Below are positions 17,001 through 27,100 of a DNA stretch of 64,000 bases, in pieces. Below the pieces are notes generated by a model. It did not search any database. It had not been told where the DNA came from and saw only the letters and a program-made list of their open reading frames with translations. Position 1 is the stretch's first letter. Each line of letters begins with the position of its first letter. The stretch is from positions 248,001 to 312,000 of the forward strand of contig NC_013441.1 of assembly GCF_000024785.1 (NCBI RefSeq), written 5' to 3'. A program made the position numbers and the translations under genes. The DNA comes from Gordonia bronchialis DSM 43247 (GTDB taxonomy: Bacteria; Actinomycetota; Actinomycetes; Mycobacteriales; Mycobacteriaceae).

Positions 17001-17331
17001 CCGAATCCTGTCCCTGTTCGGGGATGGTGGACAGCAGCACCCCGCCGTTCGCGGGTAGCCGTGCCGCCAGCACACACGGCACCGTCATGTCCATGTCGAT
17101 CGGCACGTACGACACCAGCGGAGCCGCAACATCCGACACGGTATCGCCTTGTGGCCAACGGAGTTCCGCGGTGGTCTGATTGACCGGCAGCAGAGGGGTC
17201 AGCACGGCCGCCAGGAATCCCAGCAGGCCGGTCACCACCGCGGCGATCTTCACCCAGCGATAGTCCCGGCGAGCGTCGGCGGGTGCCTCGTCGTCGGCTG
17301 TGACCACTGTGTTCTCGGGTCCGTCACTCAT
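14005..17331 (-). CDS. embB: EmbB-type arabinosyltransferase, minus-strand pair
   Basis: The protein has 1,108 residues, the usual Emb length. It has an N-terminal cytoplasmic tail, a first membrane helix (about 28-50), a periplasmic domain, a multi-helix GT-C domain and a C-terminal carbohydrate-binding part. The catalytic acidic pair is D282-D283 in NTSDDGYNF, and the conserved FTPTKWTHHFG loop is intact. RYYYLILPTADGTLARRFG matches EmbB best as I recall it. Emb proteins move arabinose from decaprenyl-phosphoarabinose onto arabinan chains of the envelope. A Ser/Thr/Asp-rich linker follows the membrane part. It overlaps the embA stop by 8 bp (ATGAGTGA), as the plus-strand pair does. EmbB versus EmbC class is inferred from memory. 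Confidence 0.85.
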   Translation of the reverse strand: MSDGPENTVVTADDEAPADARRDYRWVKIAAVVTGLLGFLAAVLTPLLPVNQTTAELRWPQGDTVSDVAAPLVSYVPIDMDMTVPCVLAARLPANGGVLLSTIPEQGQDSAARGLFVRATADTLTVTDRDVVILSTPRAAAQSNPGCRIILHADGHGVQARFENAGASTGLTTFTTGDHEMRPQIVGVYSYLPADAPRDGLSLRATIDTRYVSTPSALKLTVIILGILMTILSLVALGILDHRDGRGHKRFLPSQWWTIRGPDVAVFVILAFWWFAGTNTSDDGYNFVVGRITGEAGYADNYFRYFGVPQDPFGWHFQVISAMSHVSLAAPWMRLPAFLLGLLGWWLISREVIPRLGRAVRNSTPAVWSAAFVFLAIWLPYNNGLRPEPAEAVGALLTWCCVERAIATRRLLPYAVAVVAAAFTLALAPGGLMAVAALLAGIRPVVKALVTRRRRDGLLPMLAPILAAGTAVLFQIFADQPLAPLIAGNQVATDVGPTLEWWQEPVRYYYLILPTADGTLARRFGILIMILCLVVVLLRLLRREHPSGVARAPIWRLVAVTLGTMFFISFTPTKWTHHFGVYAGIAAGLAAAAGAMMAPAILRSRRNRTFFAAAVLAVTGMSFAGTNGWWFVGSYGIPWWDRPPSIGPIKLGWAFLILAVVTALVGLWFHFRDDYVDEKTRTIGGGAWYSRLKFSPLPVIAGFVVLFMVASFIKGAYEQRDSWSWAKSNARALSGNSCALANDVLVEADPTAGLLVPAAIGRRPAPGVAQALSGADSSGFTPDGVPDRLSVDATEDQDSTTSAQNTAQTGAGADEVSDDQNTSAQGGTEGGKGGVRGVNGSTVRLPFGLDPAKTPVLGSYGSPSGTASLTTDWYRLPERHNAPLLTIAVAGSVQAVDGIGVVHPGQKVVVQYGHLEPSGRVSTVAIRTPIDIGETPTWRNLRFPLADAPREATVVRVIVEDTSGAPSEWVAITPPRVSSLATLNDVVGRTDPVFIDWLPGFVFPCQRPMAVRNGVLEVPKWRIMPDAEATRKNSQTWMSGKAGGPLGITEAMLRPTLLPTYLRNNWGRDWGGLQRFTEIAPAPPAELEIGTARRSGMYDPAPMRSSGY

Positions 17332-20300
17332 CTGCTTGCGGCTCCACCCTGATCGAACCCGTTCGCGACCAACCCCACTGTGTCACCTCTCCGGTGCTCA
17401 GCCGGGCCGGCGGTGCATCCGGCACCAACGGCGTGAGTCGTTCCAGTGCACCCCAATCCCGCGTCCAGTCGTCCTTCAGGTAGGTCGGGACGGCCAGCGC
17501 CGAGGTGGTGGACTCGGAGACGGACAGCAGGCCACCGTCGGCCGCGGCCTGCCACGTCTTGGACTGCGAGTTGGTGGTCGGGTAGTCGGCCAGGATGCGC
17601 CACTGGGGTACCTCGGCGACGCCGTGGCGCACCTGCAGGGGACGCTGGCAACTGAAATGCGCGGCCGCGCTGAAGTCGATCAGCGTCGGCGCGTCGGACC
17701 CGACGACCTGCTGCAGGGTCTGCAACCGCGGGGCGCGCGGCGGCGTGATCCCGATGAACTGATACTGCCCGAGGTTGTTGTCCAGCAACGACAGTCGCAT
17801 CAAGCTGGCGGCCCGGGGTACGGCGGCCATCGGTACCCGCAGGTTGCGCCACGGCCGATTGGTGATCACCGGGCCGGGATCGATCGGCAACACATCGGGA
17901 CCGATCTGGGTGAACGCACCGCCCGGACCGGGCCGGCCGAATTGGACGACGAGCTTCTGCCCGAAGTTGCGCACCCCGAACTGATCGATCGTCGACACCG
18001 CGCCCGCCGTGCTGAAGACCAGCAGCGGCGACACCGACCGGTCGGCGGGCAGTTCGTAGGCGCCGGTGGTCAGCCGCGCCTCACCGAGGTGGCCGTAGCT
18101 ACCGAGAACAGGCGTCGTCTTCGGGTCGAGTCCAAAGGGCAGCAATGCATTCGAGCCGTTGACGGTGGTCGGTCCGACGCCGCCGGTGGTTCCGGCGCCG
18201 AGTCCGCCGGTGATGGCGAACGGCTTGGCGAAACTCGCCGACACATTCATCTGGCCGGGCCGCTGACTGCCGGGTTCGGGAGCCAGGTTCTCCGGAATGC
18301 CCTGCGGGGTGAAACCGACCGAACCGACACCGGTCAACGCCGCGGTCGCCGAGAGCCCGTCGGCCGGGACCAACATGCCCGCGTTCGGATCCGACTCCAC
18401 CAGAACCTGATCGGCCATCCCGCAGGAGTTGCCGCGCAGCGTATCGACGTTCTCGGAGAACACGGTGACGGCCGGGTAACGGCTGACCGCCGCCTTGGCG
18501 AACACCAGGAGTTCGGCGATCACCATCAGGCCCGCGATCACCGCGATCGGCGACGACGCCAGGAACAGTCGTCGCCGATCGGCTCGGCTCTGCCCCGGGC
18601 CGTCGTCGGCGTGCGCCAGCCCCTTGTTCTGCACGTAGTCGAGTCGAAGATGTTGCCAGACAGCCATTCCCGCGGTGATGACGGCGAGGATCAGGAACCC
18701 CGTCGATACCTCGTAACCGGCGAGAACAGGTGCGCGGTCGAACCAGGAGATCCCGTATTCATAGACGAACGGCCACGAGTTGTAACCCGCGGTAGCCGCC
18801 GCCATCGCGAAGAACAGGCCGGAGACGAACACCGTCAGATTGCGGGCCGAGCGCGCCGCCGACTGTGCCACGGCCAGAGTGGCGGCGGCCGCGATCGCCG
18901 CACCGAGACCGGCGAAGACACCGAACTGGATGGTCCACTTGGTGGGGGTGAAGGCGAACAGCAGCAGCGTCACGCCGATCGCACCGATGAGCCGCCACAT
19001 CGGGCCGGGCGCGACACCACGGATGCGGGTGCGCCGCAGCATCACCGCGACCGTGACGATCACACCGGCCAGCAGGAGCAGCAGCGGTACCCGTCTGGTG
19101 AGCGCGCCGTCGTCGGTGGGGACGGTGATGAAGTAGTAGCGCAGGAACTCCTGATGCCAGCTGATCACCGGACCGACCTGATAGCGCAGCTTCATCGCCT
19201 CGAGGACGCCTGCCAGGGTCTGATCACGGAACACCACGACGGCCACCAGCGAGCCCGCGGCCGCGATGGGTGCGATCAGGGCGAGGGTACCGGCGACTCC
19301 GCCGCCGGTGGTACGCCGACGATCGAGCAGGATGTGCAACAACGGGCGGGCCGCGACCAACAGGATGGCCACCCCGATCACGCCGTGCGGGGCCAGTGCC
19401 AGCGTGAACGACGCCGCGATGGCCGCCAGCGCGGCCGGCAGCAGCCGCCGGGTGGCGATGGCGTTCTCGGCGGCCCACCACGTCAGCAGCGAGCCGAGCA
19501 CGATGATGCCCTCGCTGCGCAGGCCGCTGCAGTACGGCAACCAGAACGCGGTGAAGGTCAGCGCAGCCGCCCACAGCGCCCAGCCACTCGATCGAACCGC
19601 CGCCCCCAACCGCGGCAACAGCACGCGAGTGAGGATGAACCACGACGCCAGCCCGGCGATCAGCGGCGGGATGTGCATCCACAGCAACGACGGCGACACC
19701 GACGACCAGTGGGCCAGGAAGCTGTAGTACCAGTCGAACGGCGCTTCGGGGATGCCGTAATAGCGGTAGTAGTTGGCCAGGTAGCCGAAACCGTCGGCGG
19801 TGCGGCCCATGTTCAGGATGTAACCGTCGTCGGGGCTTCCCGCGCCCAGCAGCAGCCAGATCAGCAGCACGGCGGTGACGGCGAGATCGGTGACTCGCGG
19901 ACGCAGCGTGCGCCACCACGGGCCGGCCCGCGTGCGGCGAACCCGCGGCGCGTGCAGCCGGTCCAGCAGGTACAGCGCGATGAGCGCGACGAGCACCGCC
20001 ACCACCGCGGCCACCATCACGACAAGTTTGAGGACCGTGGGCGAGTTCTCGTAGCGGTTGTCGATCTCGACGTGCACGCGCAGGCCCTGCGCGGCGCGCA
20101 CCGCGTCGGTCGGCACCGCACTGAAGACGCCGTCGACCTGCGGGCGTTTGTCCGGCGCCAGGGTGGTCGACGGTCGCAGGCCGACGAATTGCGCGCCCGG
20201 CCCGCTCGGCGCCGACCACACATGGAGCTCGCTGCATCGGCCCAGCTCGGAGCGGGCAGCGGTGGCCGCGACGCTGTTGCGGAACGTCACCGTCACCGAC

Positions 20301-20695
20301 TCCGCGGTCGCGGTGATGTAGAGCGCCGACGCCTTGGACTTGGCTGCCGCGGTCGGCATGGTCCCCACGATGACGCCGGCGCCGTCGGGCAACGCGGGCA
20401 GGATCGTCGAGGTGAGCGTCGCGCACGGGATGCGGATGTCGAGGCTACGGGGGGTCTGTGCGATCAGCGGTGCCGTCACCGACGACGTCTGTGCCGACAG
20501 CGGCTGATCCTGCGGCCAGTCGAAGGTGGCGTCGGTGGCCTTGACCGGCAACAACGGCGTCAGTGCACACAGCACGACACCCAGGACGCCGGCCACGATG
20601 GCCACCAAGCGGGCGTTGTCCGCCGAGAACGGCCCGGACACCTCTGCGGTCGGCTGATCTGCTCCTGGCGCAGGGGTCGGGGCTGTCACAGGCAC
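17324..20695 (-). CDS. embA: EmbA-type arabinosyltransferase, minus-strand pair
   Basis: The protein has 1,123 residues from GTG 20695. It has an N-terminal tail, a first helix about 29-51, and the acidic pair D289-D290 in GAGSPDDGYIL. GIPEAPFDWYYSFLAHW has the APFDW form seen in EmbA, and VVFRDQTLAGVLEAMK is also EmbA-like. FTPTKWTIQFG is intact. The C-terminal part carries NGSNALLPFGLDPKTTPVLG and FSCQRPLQ, common to the family. It is the first gene of a two-gene operon with the EmbB-type gene and is divergent from a second embA, with 103 bp between starts. EmbA and EmbB form a heterodimer in mycobacteria, so this pair probably does too. Confidence 0.87.
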   Translation of the reverse strand: MPVTAPTPAPGADQPTAEVSGPFSADNARLVAIVAGVLGVVLCALTPLLPVKATDATFDWPQDQPLSAQTSSVTAPLIAQTPRSLDIRIPCATLTSTILPALPDGAGVIVGTMPTAAAKSKASALYITATAESVTVTFRNSVAATAARSELGRCSELHVWSAPSGPGAQFVGLRPSTTLAPDKRPQVDGVFSAVPTDAVRAAQGLRVHVEIDNRYENSPTVLKLVVMVAAVVAVLVALIALYLLDRLHAPRVRRTRAGPWWRTLRPRVTDLAVTAVLLIWLLLGAGSPDDGYILNMGRTADGFGYLANYYRYYGIPEAPFDWYYSFLAHWSSVSPSLLWMHIPPLIAGLASWFILTRVLLPRLGAAVRSSGWALWAAALTFTAFWLPYCSGLRSEGIIVLGSLLTWWAAENAIATRRLLPAALAAIAASFTLALAPHGVIGVAILLVAARPLLHILLDRRRTTGGGVAGTLALIAPIAAAGSLVAVVVFRDQTLAGVLEAMKLRYQVGPVISWHQEFLRYYFITVPTDDGALTRRVPLLLLLAGVIVTVAVMLRRTRIRGVAPGPMWRLIGAIGVTLLLFAFTPTKWTIQFGVFAGLGAAIAAAATLAVAQSAARSARNLTVFVSGLFFAMAAATAGYNSWPFVYEYGISWFDRAPVLAGYEVSTGFLILAVITAGMAVWQHLRLDYVQNKGLAHADDGPGQSRADRRRLFLASSPIAVIAGLMVIAELLVFAKAAVSRYPAVTVFSENVDTLRGNSCGMADQVLVESDPNAGMLVPADGLSATAALTGVGSVGFTPQGIPENLAPEPGSQRPGQMNVSASFAKPFAITGGLGAGTTGGVGPTTVNGSNALLPFGLDPKTTPVLGSYGHLGEARLTTGAYELPADRSVSPLLVFSTAGAVSTIDQFGVRNFGQKLVVQFGRPGPGGAFTQIGPDVLPIDPGPVITNRPWRNLRVPMAAVPRAASLMRLSLLDNNLGQYQFIGITPPRAPRLQTLQQVVGSDAPTLIDFSAAAHFSCQRPLQVRHGVAEVPQWRILADYPTTNSQSKTWQAAADGGLLSVSESTTSALAVPTYLKDDWTRDWGALERLTPLVPDAPPARLSTGEVTQWGWSRTGSIRVEPQADE

Positions 20696-20798
20696 GATGT
20701 CTGATGGTAAGCGAGATGCCTGAGAGCACCTAAATCTCTTCTCAGACTTCCGCCCGCCGCGATTCCGGCGCGCAGCTGTCCACTACTGTCACAGACTG
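20696..20798. promoter_or_regulatory. Shared divergent promoter region of the two embAB operons
   Basis: Only 103 bp separate the two embA starts, so both operons must be driven from here. I see no convincing -10/-35 pair or inverted repeat. Neither embA has a strong ribosome-binding site. Confidence 0.5.
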
Positions 20799-23700
20799 AT
20801 GACTGCGCCTTCCGAGCCGTCCGCGGAACCATCGCCGGACGCGCCCACCGATTCGGCCGAACCGGCCCATGCCACCGCGTCGAACACCCGGCGCTGGGCG
20901 CTGGCCGCCGTGTTCGGCGGGATCGTCGCGGTCATCGCCGCGATCCTGACGCCGCTGTTGCCGGTCACCGAGCACACCGCCCGCATCGACTGGCCGCAGG
21001 CGACCGGCACGGCCGTGACCGCCTCACTCGCGGCGCAGACGCCCGCCGGACTCGACATCGCCGTGCCGTGTTCGACGCTGGACCGCGAGGTCCGCAGTGG
21101 CACGCCCGGCGCCGCGCGGGTCGTGGTGCTGTCCACCGTGCCCGCCGGCGGCTTGCGGGCCGCCGACAAGGGCCTGTTCATCACCACCGACCGGACCGGC
21201 GCATCGGTGACCGTCCGCGGCAAAGAGGTGCTGCGCATCCCGGCCGCCGAGCTCGCCCGATGCGAGCGTGTGCGCATCACCTCGACCCTCGCGGGTCTGC
21301 AGGCCCGCGCGGTGGGTATCGGCACCACCGGGTCCGTGGGTCCCACCGACCTACCGCAGGTGTCCGGGGTGTTCACCGACCTCGAGCCGGCCGCGGTCAC
21401 CGCCGCAGGCGCCGACGGACTGGCCGTCCGCATCGACATCGACAACCGATTCGACACCGCGCCCACGGCACTGAAACTGTTCGTGATGATCGTCGGGGTG
21501 CTGGCCGCGATCCTCGCCCTGATCGCGATCGCCGTGCTCGACGTCCGCGGCGGCTACCACCGGCGTGTCGGCCGAGGTGACCTGCGCCGGCTGCTCTGGC
21601 CGCGCCCCGCCGACCTCGCCGTCACCGCGGTGCTGGTGATCTGGCATTTCCTCGGTGCCGGGTCCTCCGACGACGGCTACATCCTCACCATGGGCCGCAA
21701 CAGCACCGACGACGGCTTCCTGGCCAACTACTACCGCTTCCACGGCATCCCCGAGGCCCCGTTCGACTGGTACTACACCTTTCTGGCGCACTGGTCGACG
21801 GTGTCGACCGCGGGTGTGTGGATGCGGTTGCCCGCACTGATCGCCGGACTCGTCTCGTGGTTCATCCTGAGCCGAATCCTGTTGCCGCGGCTCGGCGGGG
21901 CGGTACGCCGATCGCAGTGGGCGATGTTCACCGCCGCCGCCGTGTTCGTCGCGTTCTGGATGCCGCTGTGCAGTGGGCTGCGCAGCGAGGGCATCATCGT
22001 CGCCGGTTCGCTGCTCACCTGGTGGGGCGTCGAGCAGGCCATCGCCACCCGGCGCATGCTGCCGGCCGCCGGCGCGGCCCTGGCCGCGGGAATCACTCTC
22101 GCGCTCGCGCCGCACGGCATCATCGCCGTCGCCCTGCTCATCGCCGGATCCCGGCCGATGCTGCGGATCATCCGCCGGCGCGGCACCGAGAACGGACTGC
22201 TGCCGCTGATCGCGCCGATCGCCGCCGCGGCCGCGATCGTGGTGATCCTGGTGTTTCGTGACCAGACGCTGGCGACCGTCGCCGAAGCGCTGCGGGTGCG
22301 CTACACCGTCGGCCCCACCCTGGCCTGGTATCAGGAACTACTGCGCTACTACTTCCTCTCGCTGACCACCCAGGACGGCAGCCTGGTGCGTCGCGTGCCG
22401 TTGCTGCTGTTCCTCACCGCCCTGTTTGTCGCCATCGCGGTGATGTTGCGGCGCAAGCACATTCGTGGCGTCGATCCAGGGCCCGTGTGGCGCCTGGTGG
22501 GCGCGGTGCTGCTCACCGTGCTGCTGCTGTCGTTCACGCCCACCAAATGGACCGTGCAGTTCGGCATCTACGCCGGCGTCGCGGCCGCGATGGCGGCGGT
22601 CGCAACCGTGGCCGTGGCCGAGTCGGCCCGCCGATCCCCACGCAATCTGTGGATGTACATCGCGGTGCTGATGTTCGCGTGTGCGGTGGCGTCCGCGGGG
22701 AAGAACGCGTGGGGCTGGGCCTACGACTTCGGTATCGCCTGGTTCGACAAGGCGCCGTCGGTCGCCGGAATCCAGCTCTCCAGCGTGCTGCTGGTGGCCA
22801 CGGTTGCGGCGCTCGCGGTGGCGGTGTGGTTCCACCTGCGCATCGACGTCGACGCCGAACGCGGCGTCGTCCGGTCCGCACAGGCGGCGCCGTCGGCAAC
22901 CCAGATCGCCATCGCATCGTCGCCGATGCTGATCATCGCGACGCTGTTGGTGCTGGTCGAGTTGGCGTTGTTCGCCAAGGCCGCCGCGGTCCGGAGCGAC
23001 ACCTACACCACGTTCAGCGCCAACATGCGTGCGCTGACCGGCAACACCTGCGGGATGGCCGACGACGTCCTCGTCGAATCCGATCCCAACGTCGGTGCGC
23101 TGCAACCGATCGGCACCACCGACATCTCGCGTGCCCTCGCCGGTGACTCCACCGGCTTCACCCCCGACGGGGTGGCGCCGGACCTGCTGCCCGACCCGGA
23201 ATCGCTCGGTGCCGGCACCATCAACACCTCCGGCAACCTGGCCCGGCCGTTCGTACTCTCCGGCGGTCCGCCCGGAACCACCGGCGGCGTCGGGCCGGTA
23301 GGGGTCAACGGCAGCCGGGTGAAACTCCCGTTCGGATTGAACCCCCGAACCACCCCGGTGCTGGGCAGTTTCGGGCACGACAACGAAACCGCCGAGCTCA
23401 CCTCCGGCTGGTATCGGCTTCCCGACCGCAACGCCTCACCGTTGTTGGTGATCACCGCGGCCGGACCGGTCTTCTCCGTCGACCAGGACGGTGTCGCCGC
23501 ACCCGGTCGGTCGCTGAAGGTCCAGTTCGGGCGAGCCGGGACCACGCCTGACGCCTTCGAGCCGATGGGCCCGGGTTACGTGCCGATCGACCCGGGACCC
23601 ACCAAACCCAACCGGCCGTGGCGGAACCTGCGCATCCCGATGGAGGCCGTCCCGGCGGGTGCGACCGCGATGCGGATCGTCGCACTCGACAACAACGTGA

Positions 23701-24143
23701 GTCCCGATCAGTGGCTGGCGTTCACGCCGCCGCGCGCCCCGCGGCTGCGGACGCTGCAGCAGGTCGTCGGCTCCGATGCGCCTGTGCTGCTGGATCTCTC
23801 GGTGGGCAGCCAGTTCCCCTGCCAGCGCCCGATGACCACCCGAAACGGTGTGCTCGAGGTCCCGCAGTGGCGGATCGTGCCCGATGCGGTCACCACGAAC
23901 TCGAAGTCCAAGACGTGGCAGGCGGCGGTCAACGGCGGTCTGTTGACCACCCCGGAGGCACTCACCTCGGCGGACACCGTCGCCACGTACCTCGACCATG
24001 ACTGGTATCGGGATTGGGGTGGCCTGCAACGACTGTCGCCGCTGGTGCCCGACGCGACACCGGCACACGTGACGACGGGGGAGAAGACGACGTGGGGCGT
24101 GAGCCGACCGGGCCCGATCAGGGTGGTGCCGCAAGATGACTGA
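20799..24143 (+). CDS. embA: EmbA-type arabinosyltransferase, plus-strand pair
   Basis: The protein has 1,114 residues, closely resembling the minus-strand EmbA. It has the acidic pair D291-D292 in GAGSSDDGYILTMGR, GIPEAPFDWYYTFLAHWSTVS, VVFRDQTLATVAEALRVRY, intact FTPTKWTVQFG, and a C-terminal binding part with PFGLNPRTTPVLGSFG and FPCQRPM. The pattern VFRDQTLATVAE is the form I recall for mycobacterial EmbA. It is the first gene of the rightward embAB pair, overlapping the next gene by 8 bp (ATGACTGA). It is probably a duplicate of the leftward embA; which copy is ancestral cannot be told from the window. Confidence 0.87.
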   Translation: MTAPSEPSAEPSPDAPTDSAEPAHATASNTRRWALAAVFGGIVAVIAAILTPLLPVTEHTARIDWPQATGTAVTASLAAQTPAGLDIAVPCSTLDREVRSGTPGAARVVVLSTVPAGGLRAADKGLFITTDRTGASVTVRGKEVLRIPAAELARCERVRITSTLAGLQARAVGIGTTGSVGPTDLPQVSGVFTDLEPAAVTAAGADGLAVRIDIDNRFDTAPTALKLFVMIVGVLAAILALIAIAVLDVRGGYHRRVGRGDLRRLLWPRPADLAVTAVLVIWHFLGAGSSDDGYILTMGRNSTDDGFLANYYRFHGIPEAPFDWYYTFLAHWSTVSTAGVWMRLPALIAGLVSWFILSRILLPRLGGAVRRSQWAMFTAAAVFVAFWMPLCSGLRSEGIIVAGSLLTWWGVEQAIATRRMLPAAGAALAAGITLALAPHGIIAVALLIAGSRPMLRIIRRRGTENGLLPLIAPIAAAAAIVVILVFRDQTLATVAEALRVRYTVGPTLAWYQELLRYYFLSLTTQDGSLVRRVPLLLFLTALFVAIAVMLRRKHIRGVDPGPVWRLVGAVLLTVLLLSFTPTKWTVQFGIYAGVAAAMAAVATVAVAESARRSPRNLWMYIAVLMFACAVASAGKNAWGWAYDFGIAWFDKAPSVAGIQLSSVLLVATVAALAVAVWFHLRIDVDAERGVVRSAQAAPSATQIAIASSPMLIIATLLVLVELALFAKAAAVRSDTYTTFSANMRALTGNTCGMADDVLVESDPNVGALQPIGTTDISRALAGDSTGFTPDGVAPDLLPDPESLGAGTINTSGNLARPFVLSGGPPGTTGGVGPVGVNGSRVKLPFGLNPRTTPVLGSFGHDNETAELTSGWYRLPDRNASPLLVITAAGPVFSVDQDGVAAPGRSLKVQFGRAGTTPDAFEPMGPGYVPIDPGPTKPNRPWRNLRIPMEAVPAGATAMRIVALDNNVSPDQWLAFTPPRAPRLRTLQQVVGSDAPVLLDLSVGSQFPCQRPMTTRNGVLEVPQWRIVPDAVTTNSKSKTWQAAVNGGLLTTPEALTSADTVATYLDHDWYRDWGGLQRLSPLVPDATPAHVTTGEKTTWGVSRPGPIRVVPQDD

Positions 24144-27100
24144 GAAGCGTTACCGCATCGCCAAGCTCGTGGCCGTCATCGCCGGCGCGATCGGTGTCCT
24201 GCTCGCGCTGGCCGCACCCTTCCTCCCGGTGACCTACACCAAGGCCGAGCTGAATTGGCCGCAACAGGGTTCGGTGCAGAATGTGGCCGCCCCCAACGTG
24301 TCCTATGTGCCGGTGTCGGTGGACATCGCGGTGCCGTGCACCTTGGCCGCCGACCTGCCGGCCGCCGGTGGCGTGCTGTTGTCGACGGTTCCCGAGAACG
24401 GGGCCGAGGCCGGCAAGGTGGGCCTGTTCATCCGGGCAACCGAGCAGCGACTCATCGTCACGCAACGAAATGCGGTGCTGCTCAGCGTGCCCCGCGCACA
24501 GGCGCAGGACAATCCGGGATGTCGCGTGGTGATCCACGCCGACACCTCCGGTACCCGCGGCGCGGTGGAGGGACTTGCCCCCGAAGCCGGGGTGACCACC
24601 TTTGATCTGCGCGATCCCAACGCCCGACCGCAGATCATCGGCGTCTACACCGATCTGCCGCCCGGTGCGTCGACCGAGGGCCTGTCCTACCGGTCCACCA
24701 TCGACACCCGATTCATCTCGAGTCCCACCACCCTCAAGGGTCTCGCGCTCATCATCGGCGTGCTGTGCACCATCGCGTCGATGATCGCGCTCGCGGTGCT
24801 CGACTCCCGGGACGGCCGCAAGCTGCGAAAGCTGTTGCCGCACCGCTGGTGGCGTCCGCGCATCGTCGACGTCGTGGTGGGCGTGGTGCTCCTGATCTGG
24901 TTGTTCATCGGTGGCAACACCGCCGACGACGGCTACCAGGTGACCGTCGGCCGGATCGCGCCCGGCGCCGGCTATCTGGACAACTACTACCGCTATTTCG
25001 GTGCGCCGCAGGACCCGTTCGGCTGGCACTACCAGTATCTGGCGCTGTGGATGCAGGTCAGCACGGCCACGCCATGGCTGCGTCTGCTGCCGTTCCTGTT
25101 CGCGCTCGCCGGCTGGTTCCTCATCAGCCGGGCCGCCCTGCCACGGCTCGGCAAGGCGGTCGCGTCGTCGACGCCGGCGATGTGGGCGGCCGGCCTCGGC
25201 TTCCTGGCGGTATGGCTGCCGTTCAACAACGGTCTGCGGGTGGAACCCGTTCTGTCGGTGGGCATCCTGCTGACCTGGGTGCTGGTGGAACGCGCCGTGG
25301 CCACCGGCCGGCTGTTCCCGCTGTCGCTGGGTATCGTGTCGGCGGCCTTCACCCTGACGATCCATCCGGCCGGGGCGATCGCCGTGCTACCGCTGCTCGC
25401 CGCGCTGCGGCCGATCCTGAAGCGACTGCGAATGCGGTGGCGCCGAGACGGATTCCTGCCCGTACTGATGCCCATCCTGGCGTCGGGTCTCGCGGTCCTC
25501 TTCGAGATCTTCGCCGACCAACCGCTCGCCTCGATCCTGGAAGGTGTCGAGGTACAGGGCATCGTCGGCCCCACCAACAAATGGTGGACCGAGGCGATGC
25601 GGTACTACATCCTGCTCAATCCCACACCCGACGGCTCGATCGCCCGCCGCGTGGGCATCTTCGTGACCATCCTGGCGGTGCTGATCATCGTGCTCACGCT
25701 GCTGAGCAAGCGCCGGGTGTCGCGGGTGGCCAGCGCGCCGCTGTGGCGGTTGGTCACGGTGACCGCCGGTGCGGTCGCGGTGCTGGCTTTCGTGCCCACC
25801 AAGGCCACCCACCAGATGGGCGCCTTCGCCTGTCTCACCGGTGTTCTCGCGGCTGCTGCGACGGCGCTGCTGCGACCGTCGGTGATGCGACGACGCTGCA
25901 ACCGGACCTTCGTCACCGCGGCGGCCGCCTACGCGCTCGCGGTCGCCTTCGCCGGCCGCAATCAGTGGTGGTACGTCGGCAGCTACGGCATCCCCTGGGG
26001 CGACGACACCCCCAACGTCCGCGGTATCGGACTCTACGTCCCGATCCTGGTGGTGGCGGTCGCGCTCACCGCCTACGGCGCCTGGCAGTACTACCGCGAC
26101 GACAAGCTTGCCGAACTCGGCGAGCCGGTACCCGCCTACCGCGTCAACGATCCTCGCCCGCAACGGTTCCTGCGCCGAATCCCCACCTACTCACTGGCCA
26201 TTATCTGCGCCGCGATGCTGGGTTTCACGTTCATCTCATTCGCCAAGGCGATCGACACGCAGCGCGATTCCTGGTCGTGGGCAAGTTCCAACCTCGACGC
26301 CATGCGGGGGAACACCTGCGCCCTCGCCGACGCCGTCCTCGTCGAGGAGGACCCCAATACGGGACTGCTGGCACCGGCACGTGTTGCCGGGCAGAACAAT
26401 CCGTCGCCCGGTGCGGCGCTGGCGGGCCGCGGGATGACCGGATTCGATCCCAACGGGGTGTCGTCGAACCTGGAGAGCGACAGCGAGGGAGAGGACTCCG
26501 ACGACGCCGGCCAGGACCGCACCCAGACCGATCCCAACAAGGCGCCCGAAGAGCCCAGCGGCGGTGCGGGTTCGGCCGACACGGGTGGCGGCACCACCGC
26601 CACGCGTGGCGTGAACGACTCCATGGTCCGCCTGCCGTTCGGCCTCGACCCACAACGCGTCCCGGTCCTGGGAACCTACGGAAACCCCAGCGGCAGTGGC
26701 CATCTGCAATCCGACTGGTATCAGCTGCCCGCGCGCAGTGACGACCGCCCGATCGTGACCATGTCGGTGGCCGGCAAGATCGAATACATCGACGAGCTCG
26801 CCGTGCGTCATCCCGGACAGAAGTTGCGACTCGAGTTCGGGCGGGTCGAGCCCGACGGTCGCGTCACCACCGTCGCGTCGATGCTGCCGCTGGACCTCGA
26901 CGCCGCACCCGAGTGGCGCAACCTACGCTTCCCGCTCGACCAGGCTCCGCAGCGCGCCTCGGTGGTGCGCATCGTCGCCGACGACACCTCCGCCGACCCC
27001 GACCAGTGGCTCGCCGTCACCCCGCCGCGGGTGACCAAGCTGGTGACACTGAATTCGCTTGTCGGTAGCGAAGATCCGGTACTCCTGGACTGGGAGGTGG

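Noticed and set aside
17300..20704. A 1,134-codon open frame on the plus strand
   Set aside because: It is antisense to the clear EmbA gene, Arg/Gln/Gly-rich and without domains; a GC-rich shadow.
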